From Torulaspora globosa (taxonomy: Eukaryota; Ascomycota; Saccharomycetes; Saccharomycetales; Saccharomycetaceae): 64,000 nucleotides of DNA. Shown one piece after another: positions 1 through 10,016 of this stretch (positions within the stretch are counted from its first letter, which is position 1; every line of letters begins with the position of its first letter). Location: contig NC_050727.1 of assembly GCF_014133895.1 (NCBI RefSeq), forward strand, positions 434,001-498,000, read 5' to 3'. The notes below the pieces were generated by a model, which saw nothing but the letters and a program-made list of their open reading frames with translations, made no database searches and was not told the origin of the DNA. A program made the position numbers and the translations under genes.

Positions 1-702
<702 letters not shown>

Positions 703-781
703 TGATAACTAACAGGTTCTGTTTCGAATCAAATTATTTTACATAGAAAGTTACAAAGTAATGAAACGATATGCTCAACAT

Positions 782-2236
782 CTATCTCTCGAAACAGACG
801 GCAAAGAAACCTATACCTCCATCCTTGCGTGGCAAAGCCCTGATGCAGCCTTCCGCTAACCGCTGACATTTTTCGCTATCATCTCTAAATACCTGCTCAA
901 ATTCCTCGACTATACCTCGTCTTGGCCAGGTCGGGATCACCTTGTCCCTCGGAGCGACTCTCCAACCCCACTGTTGCACCTTTTTGTCGAGAAGTAAGTC
1001 GATAACCACCTGTTCGTTCTCCTCTGCATGCACAGAGCATGTGCTATAAACGATCTTGCGAGCCTTAGGTAAGCTCATAGCATGCTTCACAACTTGGAAC
1101 TGGAACGACGCTAGCTTGTTAAGACGGTCCTTGACATCATCTTCGACCATCTTTTCCTCTTCCTCGGGCACCTGAAGCTCGCCATCTGCTTTCTTCTTAG
1201 CCACATTATGGCTATCAACCGACTTACGACCGAATATTCCGCTACCTGAACAACTGGGATCCACAACCAGACCTGTAACATCTTTGAACTTCTCCGGAAT
1301 CGCAAGTTTGGTGAAGTCGCCAACATTAATTTCGATAAAGCTGCTGCAGCCGGCCACGTTAATCATCTTCTTGAGCACCTTTGCCCGTGCAGGTTCCTTC
1401 TCGAAGGCATATATCCTTGGCGACTGGTCGTTACCTGCTCTGGGCTGCAAATGAGCCGCAATGTGAGTAGTCTTATTGCCCGGAGCAGCGCAGGCGTCAA
1501 TAACCACATCATCCTTTCCCGGATTCAATATATGAGCCGGAAAGCAAGAGGCACGGTCCTGGATGATAATTTTTCCCTGACGATAGAGTTCATGCGATGT
1601 GATCTTGTCCCTCGGATGCACTCCGAACAGGTTTGGAATAAACTCATCGTGGTAGAGCGATCCCGGTTGAATATCCGCCCAATGATCTGCCCGATTCGGG
1701 AACTTCCTCTTCAACTCCACCAAGACGTTAGTGGTGTCATAGTCGGCACATCGCAGTGGATTTATCCGGATCCACCTAACGGGCGTCACATCGTTGCCGA
1801 TCTCATCCTTATCAACAAGCTCAGATAAATCTTTAACACCTAACTTCAATTTCAACTTCACCAACTCGCTATTCAACCTAGCTTTATGCTTCAGGACAAA
1901 CTCCTTTATCGGTAACTTCCCCATCTGTATCCTTTTCTGCTTCGAAACCAGCAAATCGTGGCATAGAAGTAACAATGTCAGCTTGGAGTACAACGGTTTG
2001 CCTTTCTTCTTCGGTATATCTCTGTAAATCTCCGACTTTCGCATAATAGTTTCCAAATATGGTTTATATCTCCAGCATGAGTCCAGCACAGCATACAAAT
2101 GCTTCGGATCGCTCTTCAGCTTGAATCTCTGACAGCTCTTCAAAACCAGCGTTTGCATCGACCCTGAGAGCCTGTCTTTTTTATCCTCTTCTTCCACATA
2201 TTCAAGCACCCAGGTAGCATCCCTATAGAAGTTCAT
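782..2236 (-). CDS. RCM1: 25S rRNA (cytosine-C5) methyltransferase Rcm1
   Basis: Nucleolar NOP2/NSUN5-family methyltransferase that makes m5C in 25S rRNA of the large ribosomal subunit. The protein is 484 aa, close to the S. cerevisiae length (about 490). The SAM-binding motif [10 protein letters not shown] is at residues 247-256. The two family cysteines are visible: Cys329 in DPSCSGSG (motif IV) and Cys400 in YSTCS (motif VI). An acidic, lysine-rich insertion lies between them at about 345-370, as in yeast homologues. ATG at 2236 starts an uninterrupted frame. The neighbour HDA1 is divergent, the same pairing as YNL022C-YNL021W. A perfect PAC box lies 37-46 bases upstream, fitting ribosome-biogenesis regulation. 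Confidence 0.95.
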   Translation of the reverse strand: MNFYRDATWVLEYVEEEDKKDRLSGSMQTLVLKSCQRFKLKSDPKHLYAVLDSCWRYKPYLETIMRKSEIYRDIPKKKGKPLYSKLTLLLLCHDLLVSKQKRIQMGKLPIKEFVLKHKARLNSELVKLKLKLGVKDLSELVDKDEIGNDVTPVRWIRINPLRCADYDTTNVLVELKRKFPNRADHWADIQPGSLYHDEFIPNLFGVHPRDKITSHELYRQGKIIIQDRASCFPAHILNPGKDDVVIDACAAPGNKTTHIAAHLQPRAGNDQSPRIYAFEKEPARAKVLKKMINVAGCSSFIEINVGDFTKLAIPEKFKDVTGLVVDPSCSGSGIFGRKSVDSHNVAKKKADGELQVPEEEEKMVEDDVKDRLNKLASFQFQVVKHAMSLPKARKIVYSTCSVHAEENEQVVIDLLLDKKVQQWGWRVAPRDKVIPTWPRRGIVEEFEQVFRDDSEKCQRLAEGCIRALPRKDGGIGFFAVCFER

Positions 2237-2272
2237 TGAGCTTTGGTAAGCCTATAATCCTTCCAATGTTAG

Positions 2273-2282
2273 AGCTCATCGC
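2273..2282 (-). promoter_or_regulatory. PAC box upstream of RCM1
   Basis: The plus strand reads AGCTCATCGC, the reverse complement of the PAC consensus GCGATGAGMT bound by Tod6/Dot6 at ribosome-biogenesis genes. It lies 37 bases upstream of the RCM1 ATG in the 291-base divergent RCM1-HDA1 promoter. Function is inferred from family knowledge. Confidence 0.65.
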
Positions 2283-2527
2283 AGCCTTTGTATGGTGTAA
2301 ATCGCTTTTTTTTACACTATATAGCAGTAAAAAAAATCTCTGCTAAGATCTGTCTTCTTGAAAGCTATTAGGCACAATCTGAGATCTCATCTAGCTTATT
2401 GGTGTCCAATTCTTTGTGAAGCTTCAGGCTTTCGAAAGGTTGGTCGAAAGTTTTGTGAAAGTAGGATCTTTTTTGCTAATGGGAATAGACTTAAAGCAGA
2501 CGACAAGGACTGGTAGCTGTTGATAAG

Positions 2528-4660
2528 ATGAGTACCGAAGTTGTGAAAATAGAAAATGGCGATAGTTTGCCAGAAAAGCGTAGGATCGAGGAACCAGAAG
2601 ATGGAGCGGCTCTGAAGAGAATTCAGACGCCTGTTGCGCAAGGCGACAGTGTGGGAAGAAAAGTCATCGTACCGACATGTGCTCCTAAGCTACACTACAC
2701 TCCTTTGAAGACGGGACTGTGCTACGATGTGAGAATGAGGTACCACGCCAAGATCTTTACATCGTATTTCGAGTATATTGATCCGCATCCGGAGGACCCC
2801 AGAAGAATCTACCGAGTGTACAAGATACTGGCAGAAAACGGGCTTATAAATGACCCAACGTTAAGTGGGCTTGATGATATTGGCAATTTGATGCTCAAAA
2901 TACCCGTGAGAGAAGCCACTGATGAGGAAATCTTGCAAGTTCACTCGAAGGAACATCTGGAGTTTATAGAAAAGACTTCGAAGATGACTCGCGATCAGCT
3001 ATTGAAGGAGACTGAAACAGGAGATTCGGTCTACTTTAACAATGACTCGTACTTTAGTGCTAAGCTGCCCTGTGGTGGTGTCATAGAGGCTTGTAAGGCA
3101 GTGGTCGAGGGCAGAGTGAAAAATGCTCTTGCGGTGGTGAGGCCACCGGGCCATCATGCGGAACCGGAGGCCGCTGGTGGCTTTTGCTTGTTCAGTAATG
3201 TTGCCGTGGCTGCTCAGACTATGCTTAAAAGCTATCCGGAAAGCGTAAGAAGGATTCTAATACTAGATTGGGATGTTCATCATGGGAACGGTACCCAAAA
3301 GGCGTTCTACAACGATGATAGAGTTTTGTACATTTCGCTGCACAGATTCGAGCTCGGCAGATATTATCCGGGGACAATCAACGGTCAATACGATCAGACA
3401 GGAGAGGGAAAGGGTGAAGGCTTCAATTGTAATATCACCTGGCCAGTCGCAGGGGTCGGAGATGCGGAGTATATGCTGGCCTTCGAGCAGGTCGTAATGC
3501 CTATGGCTAGAGAGTTCCAACCTGATCTGGTAATCGTGTCGTCCGGGTTTGACGCTGCAGATGGTGATACCATAGGCCAGTGTCACGTAACCCCAAGTTG
3601 CTATGGGCATATGACCCACATGCTGAAATCTCTGGCAAGAGGTAATATATGCGTGGCTCTCGAAGGAGGTTACGATCTGGATTCTATCGCACGAAGTGCT
3701 TTGAGTGTCACCAAAGTACTCATTGGAGAACCACCTGATGAGTTGCCAGAACCCACCAAAGATCCCAAACTGGAGGCAATAGAGATGATCGATAAAGTTA
3801 TACATATCCAATCCAAATACTGGAAATGCTTCAAACGGAAGTATGGTAACGCTGGCTGTAACTTCAGCGAACCAGTGACCGATTCTATCGTTTCCAAGAA
3901 TTTCCCCTTGCAAACAGCTATACGCCAGGAGCAGTTCCATCAACTTTCCAGAGAAAATGGCTTCGTGGAGCTACCAATTGAAAAGCTAGAGATACCTGAT
4001 GACAGCATCCTTTGTTCTTCCGATCTATATGAGCGAAGTACTATCATAATACTCGTGCATAATACTCCCGAGATTTGGGCTAAGAGAGATGCGATTACAG
4101 GAGCTATTGATCCTGCCAGCTCTGTTATTGTAGACTCACCTCTGGATGTCATCAAATGGGCACTTGATCGGAGGTATGGTGTGATAGATATCAACATTCC
4201 TCAATCTCTGTTTGAGCAAGACAATTTTTCGGCGGTTGTGACGTCGCAAGAGGTCGTTCTTTACCTATGGGATCATTATATCAAATACATTCCTTCGCTC
4301 TCAAGGGTTGCTTTCGTTGGTGTCGGTGACGCGTACGCAGGAATTGTGCATTTATTGGGTCATCGGGACACAAGGGCCATTGTGAAGGCTGTGATTAGCT
4401 TCGTTGGAAGAAAGCAGTTGAGACCGCTGGTTCCACTGGTTGATGAATCACTGAGTGACTGGTATTTTAAGAACTCATTAGTCTTCACAGATAAGAATCA
4501 TCCATGTTGGGCTGAAAATGAAAACAAGAAACCTAGAAAGAAATACGGTAGAGTTCTGAGATGTGAGACCGACGGGCTCAATAGTAATATGGAAGAGAGG
4601 TTTGAAGAGGCTACCGACTTCATTCTTGATTCTTTTGAAGAATGGAGCGATAGTGATTGA
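2528..4660 (+). CDS. HDA1: Class II histone deacetylase Hda1
   Basis: Zinc-dependent lysine deacetylase, the catalytic subunit of the Hda1-Hda2-Hda3 complex that deacetylates H3 and H2B for gene repression. It is 710 aa against about 706 in S. cerevisiae. The deacetylase domain covers about residues 60-400: the PPGHH active-site histidines are 209-210, and LDWDVHHGNGT gives zinc ligands Asp249 and His251. The third ligand lies in SGFDAADGD and the loop EGGYDL follows. The C-terminal third, from about residue 430, is the Arb2-like domain typical of fungal Hda1/Clr3. Divergent from RCM1 and convergent with ARK1, as YNL021W is in S. cerevisiae. No missing active-site residues were noticed. Confidence 0.96.
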   Translation: MSTEVVKIENGDSLPEKRRIEEPEDGAALKRIQTPVAQGDSVGRKVIVPTCAPKLHYTPLKTGLCYDVRMRYHAKIFTSYFEYIDPHPEDPRRIYRVYKILAENGLINDPTLSGLDDIGNLMLKIPVREATDEEILQVHSKEHLEFIEKTSKMTRDQLLKETETGDSVYFNNDSYFSAKLPCGGVIEACKAVVEGRVKNALAVVRPPGHHAEPEAAGGFCLFSNVAVAAQTMLKSYPESVRRILILDWDVHHGNGTQKAFYNDDRVLYISLHRFELGRYYPGTINGQYDQTGEGKGEGFNCNITWPVAGVGDAEYMLAFEQVVMPMAREFQPDLVIVSSGFDAADGDTIGQCHVTPSCYGHMTHMLKSLARGNICVALEGGYDLDSIARSALSVTKVLIGEPPDELPEPTKDPKLEAIEMIDKVIHIQSKYWKCFKRKYGNAGCNFSEPVTDSIVSKNFPLQTAIRQEQFHQLSRENGFVELPIEKLEIPDDSILCSSDLYERSTIIILVHNTPEIWAKRDAITGAIDPASSVIVDSPLDVIKWALDRRYGVIDINIPQSLFEQDNFSAVVTSQEVVLYLWDHYIKYIPSLSRVAFVGVGDAYAGIVHLLGHRDTRAIVKAVISFVGRKQLRPLVPLVDESLSDWYFKNSLVFTDKNHPCWAENENKKPRKKYGRVLRCETDGLNSNMEERFEEATDFILDSFEEWSDSD

Positions 4661-4945
4661 TGCACATCATCTGCAAGCAGTGTCGGAACAAATCCTTATA
4701 ACTTTGCTAAGCCCAGGAGAACCGGTAGTTGAATCGGCTTGAACGTGTGTGAGATCTTAAACTCAAAAAATCAGCCAAACGAGCGAAGCTAAGGTCGACT
4801 AAGGATTTCAGGATGAAAGGAGTAGTCAATCAGGTTTCGTTTCTTCGTGTTTTCGAAATTGTAACATTATAGTTAGTCCTTACTAGTTCTGAGTCGAGTG
4901 CTGATTAACAACAGGTAGACGACCAAGAAGCAATAGCCAGCAGCT

Positions 4946-6898
4946 TCACAGAACACCTGAAACCTTTTTTCTGAAGTTATCCGCTTTTCCATCGATGATT
5001 GAATTTTCACGTTCCTCTTTTATAGATCCCGCACGAGTGATGCGCTTTGCCATAAATTGTGTTGGTTTTGTAGATTGGCTTAATCTCAGGTGAGCCGGTT
5101 TTGGAGGGGGACGGGGTCTCTCTTTGGTTTTACGTGCGCCTTTGTCGGAATCTCCGTTAGCATTGTGCCTTATATGTCTGTCATCATTACAACGAGCTTC
5201 TTGCTTCGTTTGATCATGCTCCACTTTTGACGCGGGCAGGTCTTCTGATGAAGTCAACAGGTCATGGACCCTCTTTTGGATGGATTCTTTCACTTCTCTG
5301 TTTCCCATGGAGGCCTGCGACATCTGGGGAGCGAAATTCCCTGCTCGTGAGGTAAATTCAGTACCAGTGGACACAGAACCTCCGCTCCTGCTTCTAGAAG
5401 ATATGTGGTCCTGCTCTTCTTTTAGCGTCTTTTTAGAACTTGAGCTCAATGGCTTGGTGGCAGCAGGTCCACTGCTACTAGGAAAGATCTTCTTTTGTTG
5501 CGAGTTGGTTGACACGGCAGATGTTATGACACCGGTCTCTGGCTCTGTAGTTTGAGTCACAGAATCGACATAGACTGGCCGGTCGAAAGACGTCACATTG
5601 GCGCTCACTATTTTATTGACGTCTCCTCTCCCGGATGGGAAAACATCAGGTGAGCTAACGGGTGGCTTCTTCGAAGCCCGCGTTAGGATGCCATAAGTTT
5701 CGCCAGATTTCTGGCTCAGAGGACGCACGTCCGGCTGAAGTAATGCCATTCCAACGCCTGTACCAGCAGTGCTGTTCGGTCTGTTGGAAAGCTGAGGCCC
5801 GGATTTCGAAATAGTGAGATGGGTACTGACCGGGATCGCCGCCTGTAAATTGCTGCCAAGGGATTGATTCATCATTGGCTGGTTCATGATCGGGACGTTC
5901 AAAACCGGCTGTGTCTTACTGTAATGCAACTGCTTTTGATCAGCATGCTGCTGCATTGCACGTATTAGGTAGAAATTTTTGATTGGACACTGTACACCTT
6001 GCATTCGGGACACCTCCTCGAGAGTCTGGCATACGTTAGGCCTTTGACTAGGTTCCACCATTAACATCATGCGAATCAGATTCTTTAGGCGGTCGCTGTA
6101 TATCGGATGAGCGGGAAATTGATATCTCGAATGCAAAATGGCCAACTCACCGCCTTTCTCAAATGGTGTTGTGTAATAACATAACTTGTATAAAAACACT
6201 CCCAATGCCCATATATCTGATTTCTCATCAATTGGATCTCCACGATACAGATCGATCATCTCAGGTGCCCGGTACTGTGCCGTGGTGTTCTTAAGAACGT
6301 CATGCTGAACAAATGCGAACTCCTGCGGGTTCTTTGGAGGCCTAATAGCCCCACATACCGACCCAAAATCGCAAACCTTATAGTCCCCATTATGCGATAT
6401 TAGCACATTCTCGATTTTGATATCACGATGGATCAAAGGCGGTACTAACGCATGCATTGCGGCTATCCCCTGGGTCACTTGACTCATAATGCTCAGAATC
6501 TCGAATTCCTGTAGCCGATTTTGTAATCTAGTATTCATAAAATCTATCAGGCCACCACCAGCACAATATTCCATCAGGAGCAACACTTCGTAACTCCCAT
6601 CTTGAAATGAAGACTTGGCTGCGTGCGAATCGATATACGAAACCACATGTTTGTGATTCTTTAAAAGCTTCATAGCATCCACTTCAGCTCTTAAAGTGTT
6701 CAAACTCGATTTATCGGGTACAATCACTCTCTTCAGGCATGCAATATTAGATTGCGCAAACGAATCTGCCGGTTGTATCTCTGCAGTGTAAACTTGAGCG
6801 AAGCCTCCACTAGTAAGATACTTCAGCACTTTGGCATAATGCGATCCAACCGTTAGCACAACTCCGGGACTATACGTACCTATATCAGGGCGGTTCAT
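4946..6898 (-). CDS. ARK1: Ark1/Prk1-type actin-regulating serine/threonine kinase
   Basis: NAK-family kinase that phosphorylates endocytic coat proteins (Pan1, Sla1, epsins) to disassemble actin patches. The ATG at 6898 is chosen because the protein then begins MNRPDIGTYSPG, matching yeast Ark1. The open frame continues 32 codons upstream only to a GTG. It gives 650 aa. The kinase domain is at about 20-300: TSGGFAQVY glycine loop, HRDIKIENVL catalytic loop, CDFGS, and the APE-type APEMIDLY. Near the C-terminus KERPRPPPKPAHL is a class of proline motif bound by the Abp1 SH3 domain. ARK1 (YNL020C) and PRK1 (YIL095W) are duplicates in S. cerevisiae; this single gene represents their common ancestor, so the symbol could equally be PRK1. 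Confidence 0.92.
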   Translation of the reverse strand: MNRPDIGTYSPGVVLTVGSHYAKVLKYLTSGGFAQVYTAEIQPADSFAQSNIACLKRVIVPDKSSLNTLRAEVDAMKLLKNHKHVVSYIDSHAAKSSFQDGSYEVLLLMEYCAGGGLIDFMNTRLQNRLQEFEILSIMSQVTQGIAAMHALVPPLIHRDIKIENVLISHNGDYKVCDFGSVCGAIRPPKNPQEFAFVQHDVLKNTTAQYRAPEMIDLYRGDPIDEKSDIWALGVFLYKLCYYTTPFEKGGELAILHSRYQFPAHPIYSDRLKNLIRMMLMVEPSQRPNVCQTLEEVSRMQGVQCPIKNFYLIRAMQQHADQKQLHYSKTQPVLNVPIMNQPMMNQSLGSNLQAAIPVSTHLTISKSGPQLSNRPNSTAGTGVGMALLQPDVRPLSQKSGETYGILTRASKKPPVSSPDVFPSGRGDVNKIVSANVTSFDRPVYVDSVTQTTEPETGVITSAVSTNSQQKKIFPSSSGPAATKPLSSSSKKTLKEEQDHISSRSRSGGSVSTGTEFTSRAGNFAPQMSQASMGNREVKESIQKRVHDLLTSSEDLPASKVEHDQTKQEARCNDDRHIRHNANGDSDKGARKTKERPRPPPKPAHLRLSQSTKPTQFMAKRITRAGSIKEERENSIIDGKADNFRKKVSGVL

Positions 6899-7562
6899 CT
6901 CTAATGACTCTGTTGTTAGGCTTAAAATGGATCGAAAGGAGGGAATGAATCCAAAACGGTTAAAAGACCAAAGATTAATCGGATTGTAAAACACCTAATG
7001 AATGAAAGTTATATGGCCAACACAATTGAATTAATTAGCTTCCTTTGGAAATTTACGGTTGTTATAGAGGCTTTATTTAGTGGTCGCCTTTGTAAAGCGC
7101 GATGCTTAAGCCTTACTCCTATTGCTGAAGAACAGAAGGAGGCAAAAGATTGGAACCAGATCTCTGTTTGCAAGACGGCCGAGGCCTTCATAGACCACCA
7201 ATTGGCCGTACAGCGTCGCTCTGCTGAGCCCTTCGGGCAGCTGTGAATGGGAAGAGATAGCTCGAATCGGATGCTTCAATAGGAGAGGTAGATGAAAGAG
7301 AAGAAGTTGGGAGGAAGACAACAAATGGAATGAGCCAGTTCCTCGAATGAACACGCTCTCGGAGTATTCGCTGCTCGCAGTGACGGAACGGCAATCGGCA
7401 TAGAGCGGATACTCTGGTTCCTCCCATGACGATCAGGAATAAAGGAGTACCAAGAGGATTCCATGAGAGATTTCAAATCGCAAGAAGATTGTGTGAAAGA
7501 ATGAGCCTTAAGCCAGACCCTATAAAATGTCAACTAAAAGCTCACTTTTTAACCAAATACAA
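6899..7562. other. Intergenic region, ARK1 promoter side to tRNA-Ile
   Basis: No convincing gene is seen. Several ATG or near-ATG frames of 60-85 codons overlap on both strands without recognisable domains. In S. cerevisiae the equivalent gap holds YNL019C/YNL018C, and no homologue of these was recognised. No LTR or transposon ends were found, although tRNA flanks are common insertion sites for yeast Ty elements. Confidence 0.5.
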
Positions 7563-7636
7563 GGTCTCTTGGCCCAGTTGGTTAAGGCACCGTGCTAATA
7601 ACGCGGGGATCAGCGGTTCGATCCCGCTAGAGACCA
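7563..7636 (+). tRNA. tI(AAU): tRNA-Ile (anticodon AAU)
   Basis: A 74-base intronless tRNA. The acceptor arm GGTCTCT (7563-7569) pairs with AGAGACC (7629-7635), with discriminator A at 7636 and no encoded CCA. The anticodon AAT is at 7597-7599 in loop CTAATAA. The A-box TGGCCCAGTTGG is at 7570-7581 and the B-box GGTTCGATCCC at 7615-7625. The position just upstream of PUB1 matches S. cerevisiae tI(AAU)N2. Confidence 0.97.
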
Positions 7637-7639
7637 TTC

Positions 7640-7644
7640 TTTTT
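7640..7644 (+). terminator. RNA polymerase III T-run terminator
   Basis: Five T residues start four bases after the tRNA-Ile 3' end, the usual Pol III stop signal. Confidence 0.8.
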
Positions 7645-7987
7645 GCTCCATGCTCCAGATCTATCACTTCACACGATTGAGGCGGGTGATTGATGAAAAA
7701 TTATTGCCTATAGTCACTCGAGCGATGCGATGAACCTTTGTAAGGACAAAATGTGAAGCTGCGTAATAGCGCTATCTGGTTATTCACAGGTCTCATTGCC
7801 CGCCTTTGGTTCTTGGCAAGTTTGAGTGCTTAATATCGTGGCATAATTTGCTTAGCAAGGTCTTTAATAATTCGCCGGAAAAGCATTAAGGGAAAGAGGA
7901 CAAGAGATCGCTGCTTGACTTTTTACCAATCGCTTGATCATTGCCAGAGCCGCCTTATAGCAGCTTTTTATCATTCCAGAGCAAGAG
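7645..7987. other. Intergenic region before PUB1
   Basis: About 340 bases of PUB1 promoter and leader. No gene, RNA motif or repeat was recognised. Confidence 0.45.
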
Positions 7988-9259
7988 ATGTCCGAACAAC
8001 AGTCAACTCAAGAAGTTCCTCCAGCTGCCGAGGTTGGTAACGAAGAAAAATCATCAGAAGAGCCCTCCGTGGTCCCAGCAAACGCGATCAAAGGCGGCAG
8101 AGAAACCTCTGACAAAGTTCTATACGTTGGGAACTTGGACACTTCAATCAATGAAGAGGTCTTGAGACAATACTTCCAGGTTGGTGGTGCCATTGCCAAT
8201 GTCAAGATCATGGTCGATAAGAACAACAGCAACGCAAATTATGCATTCGTTGAGTACCACCGATCACACGACGCTAATATTGCTTTGCAAACTTTGAATG
8301 GCAAGCAAATCGAGAACAATGTGGTCAAGATCAACTGGGCATTCCAGTCGCAACAGGCTTCTCCAGACGACAAAACATTCAACTTGTTCGTTGGAGATCT
8401 GAATGTTGACGTCGACGACGAGACTCTGAGAAATGCTTTTAAGGAGTTCCCTACCTATCTGCAGGGACATGTCATGTGGGACATGCAGACTGGTGGGTCC
8501 AGAGGTTATGGGTTTGTGTCATTTGGCGACCAGGAAGAAGCTCAAAAGGCCATGGATGCCATGCAGGGCCATGAGCTCAACGGTAGACCACTAAGAATCA
8601 ACTGGGCCGCAAAGCGGGAGAACAGCAGCGGGAGCCACCCTCGTCGCAATGGTGGTCCACGTAACGGATTCCGTTACAACAACGGCGGCTTCGGTCCAGG
8701 CGGCAGAGACGTCCATATGCCACCTCCAAACTCCATGGGCTTGCCTATTGGCGCTGTACCAGCTCCTCAGGCACCCAGCGGTCCGCTGGTTCCGCCCCCA
8801 GTCAACCCACAGGCTGTGGATTCCATGATAAGAAGAGCTCCACTGAGGGTGACTACAGCCTACATCGGCAACATCCCACACTTTGCCACTGAGGCGGATT
8901 TGATTCCTCTCTTGCAAAACTTTGGTTTCATCATAGACTTCAAGCACTACCCAGAGAAAGGTTGCTGTTTCATCAAATACGATACTCACGAGCAAGCAGC
9001 TGTATGCATTGTGGCCTTAGCGAACTTCCCCTTGCAAGGCAGAAACCTGAGAACCGGCTGGGGCAAAGAAAGAAGCTCTTTTATGCCGATGAAGCAGCAG
9101 GCGCCACAACCACCTCAGCAGGAACAACAAGAGCAACAAGAACACCAAAAGCAACGAGAGCAACAAGAGCAACAAGAGCAACAAGAGCAACAAGAACAAG
9201 CGCAGCAACAAGATTTTAGTGCTTCTGAAGCTGCGGAGCCAGACCAGAACTCCCAATAG
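7988..9259 (+). CDS. PUB1: Poly(A)/poly(U)-binding protein Pub1
   Basis: TIA-1-like RNA-binding protein that binds AU-rich and poly(U) mRNA, stabilises transcripts and joins stress granules. It is 423 aa against about 453 in S. cerevisiae. Three RRMs are visible: RRM1 starting KVLYVGNLD (about 40-118), RRM2 starting FNLFVGDLN (about 128-205), and RRM3 starting TAYIGNIPH (about 285-355). RNP1-like octamers include RGYGFVSF in RRM2. A Gly/Asn/Arg-rich linker follows RRM2 and a Pro-rich one precedes RRM3. The tail is a Glu-Gln-Gln repeat rather than the long polyQ tract of S. cerevisiae. Adjacent to the same tRNA-Ile as YNL016W. Confidence 0.95.
   Translation: MSEQQSTQEVPPAAEVGNEEKSSEEPSVVPANAIKGGRETSDKVLYVGNLDTSINEEVLRQYFQVGGAIANVKIMVDKNNSNANYAFVEYHRSHDANIALQTLNGKQIENNVVKINWAFQSQQASPDDKTFNLFVGDLNVDVDDETLRNAFKEFPTYLQGHVMWDMQTGGSRGYGFVSFGDQEEAQKAMDAMQGHELNGRPLRINWAAKRENSSGSHPRRNGGPRNGFRYNNGGFGPGGRDVHMPPPNSMGLPIGAVPAPQAPSGPLVPPPVNPQAVDSMIRRAPLRVTTAYIGNIPHFATEADLIPLLQNFGFIIDFKHYPEKGCCFIKYDTHEQAAVCIVALANFPLQGRNLRTGWGKERSSFMPMKQQAPQPPQQEQQEQQEHQKQREQQEQQEQQEQQEQAQQQDFSASEAAEPDQNSQ
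9121..9211 (+). repeat. In-frame CAACAAGAG repeat in the PUB1 tail
   Basis: A degenerate 9-base repeat encodes Gln-Gln-Glu units. Four near-perfect copies run at about 9158-9197, flanked by diverged ones. The multiple-of-three unit keeps the frame, so length changes would alter the low-complexity tail without truncating Pub1. Confidence 0.85.
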
Positions 9260-10016
9260 ACCCCGTTCCCCGTCTGTATGTATCTCAAAACCGATAAGAC
9301 TAACAACTACAGTTTATTTACGAAGCCTTCACCGCTGGCAACAAAAATATGTATGGTTTTGCATTTCCCTGTGTATCTGTATCGAGCAATCATGGATGCT
9401 TTATAGAAAGCTTGTTATCATCTGTCTACCCCATGGTCCCCAAGACAACACTGTCGGCGTTCTGCTGTTCTGATTTTGACGGCCTCATAGGACGACAACT
9501 TCTTCACAACTTCTTTACTCACAACCCACAAAAACACATAGGACGGCGTCAAGGGAAAGAACTACGAGTTAATAGCAGGAATCGGTGCCTGATCTGAATG
9601 CAGTTAAGCGAGTTTCGACTTCGGCGGCTATTTGCCAGATCTCACTTCAAACACGCTTCCCAAAACGGCAAAATCAAGAAAACTTTTGTGTTTGCTCGCG
9701 ACACCTCTAGAAGAACAGAAGAACACTGGAGACCGCTTGGACCATACCTATGGCTTAATAGAACTCTTCTAATGGCCTCGATATGCTATTATACTCTTAT
9801 TCTATGGTTGACTAAGATGTCGTTGGTAGTGATTTGAAAAATTTTGGTTCACCACAAAGCATCTGCTACTCATCACCAATCGCTTTTAATCGAGTGTCTA
9901 GTGGTTCCCTTTTGATGCTCGAGAGGATCTGCTGGCTTGGAATTTCTGAGCTGAAGCTTTACTTTATCTATCAGGCACATTTTTCTGTGCTTTGAAGCGT
10001 TTTTTCAAGCAACTGT
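9260..10016. other. Intergenic region PUB1-UBP1, 757 bases
   Basis: Holds the PUB1 3' end and the UBP1 promoter. A 79-codon ATG frame at 9598-9837 has no recognisable domain and is not called. A perfect Ume6/URS1-type site lies at 9621-9630. No RNA gene was recognised. Confidence 0.5.
9621..9630 (-). promoter_or_regulatory. URS1 (Ume6-type) site upstream of UBP1
   Basis: TCGGCGGCTA on the plus strand is the exact reverse complement of the URS1 consensus TAGCCGCCGA, bound in S. cerevisiae by Ume6 to repress meiotic and some metabolic genes in growing cells. It lies 387 bases upstream of the UBP1 ATG. Occupancy is inferred. Confidence 0.55.

Noticed and set aside
6899..7987. Possible Ty or LTR insertion next to the tRNA-Ile
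   Set aside because: No LTR-like ends, target-site duplications or integrase/reverse-transcriptase text were seen.
9017..9256. 79-codon antisense frame with a long leucine run
   Set aside because: It is the complement of the Gln/Glu repeat in PUB1; the leucines come from CTN codons opposite the repeat, and PUB1 is well supported on the other strand.
9598..9837. 79-codon ATG frame between PUB1 and UBP1
   Set aside because: No homology recognised; it overlaps the URS1 site and lies in a normal promoter position.
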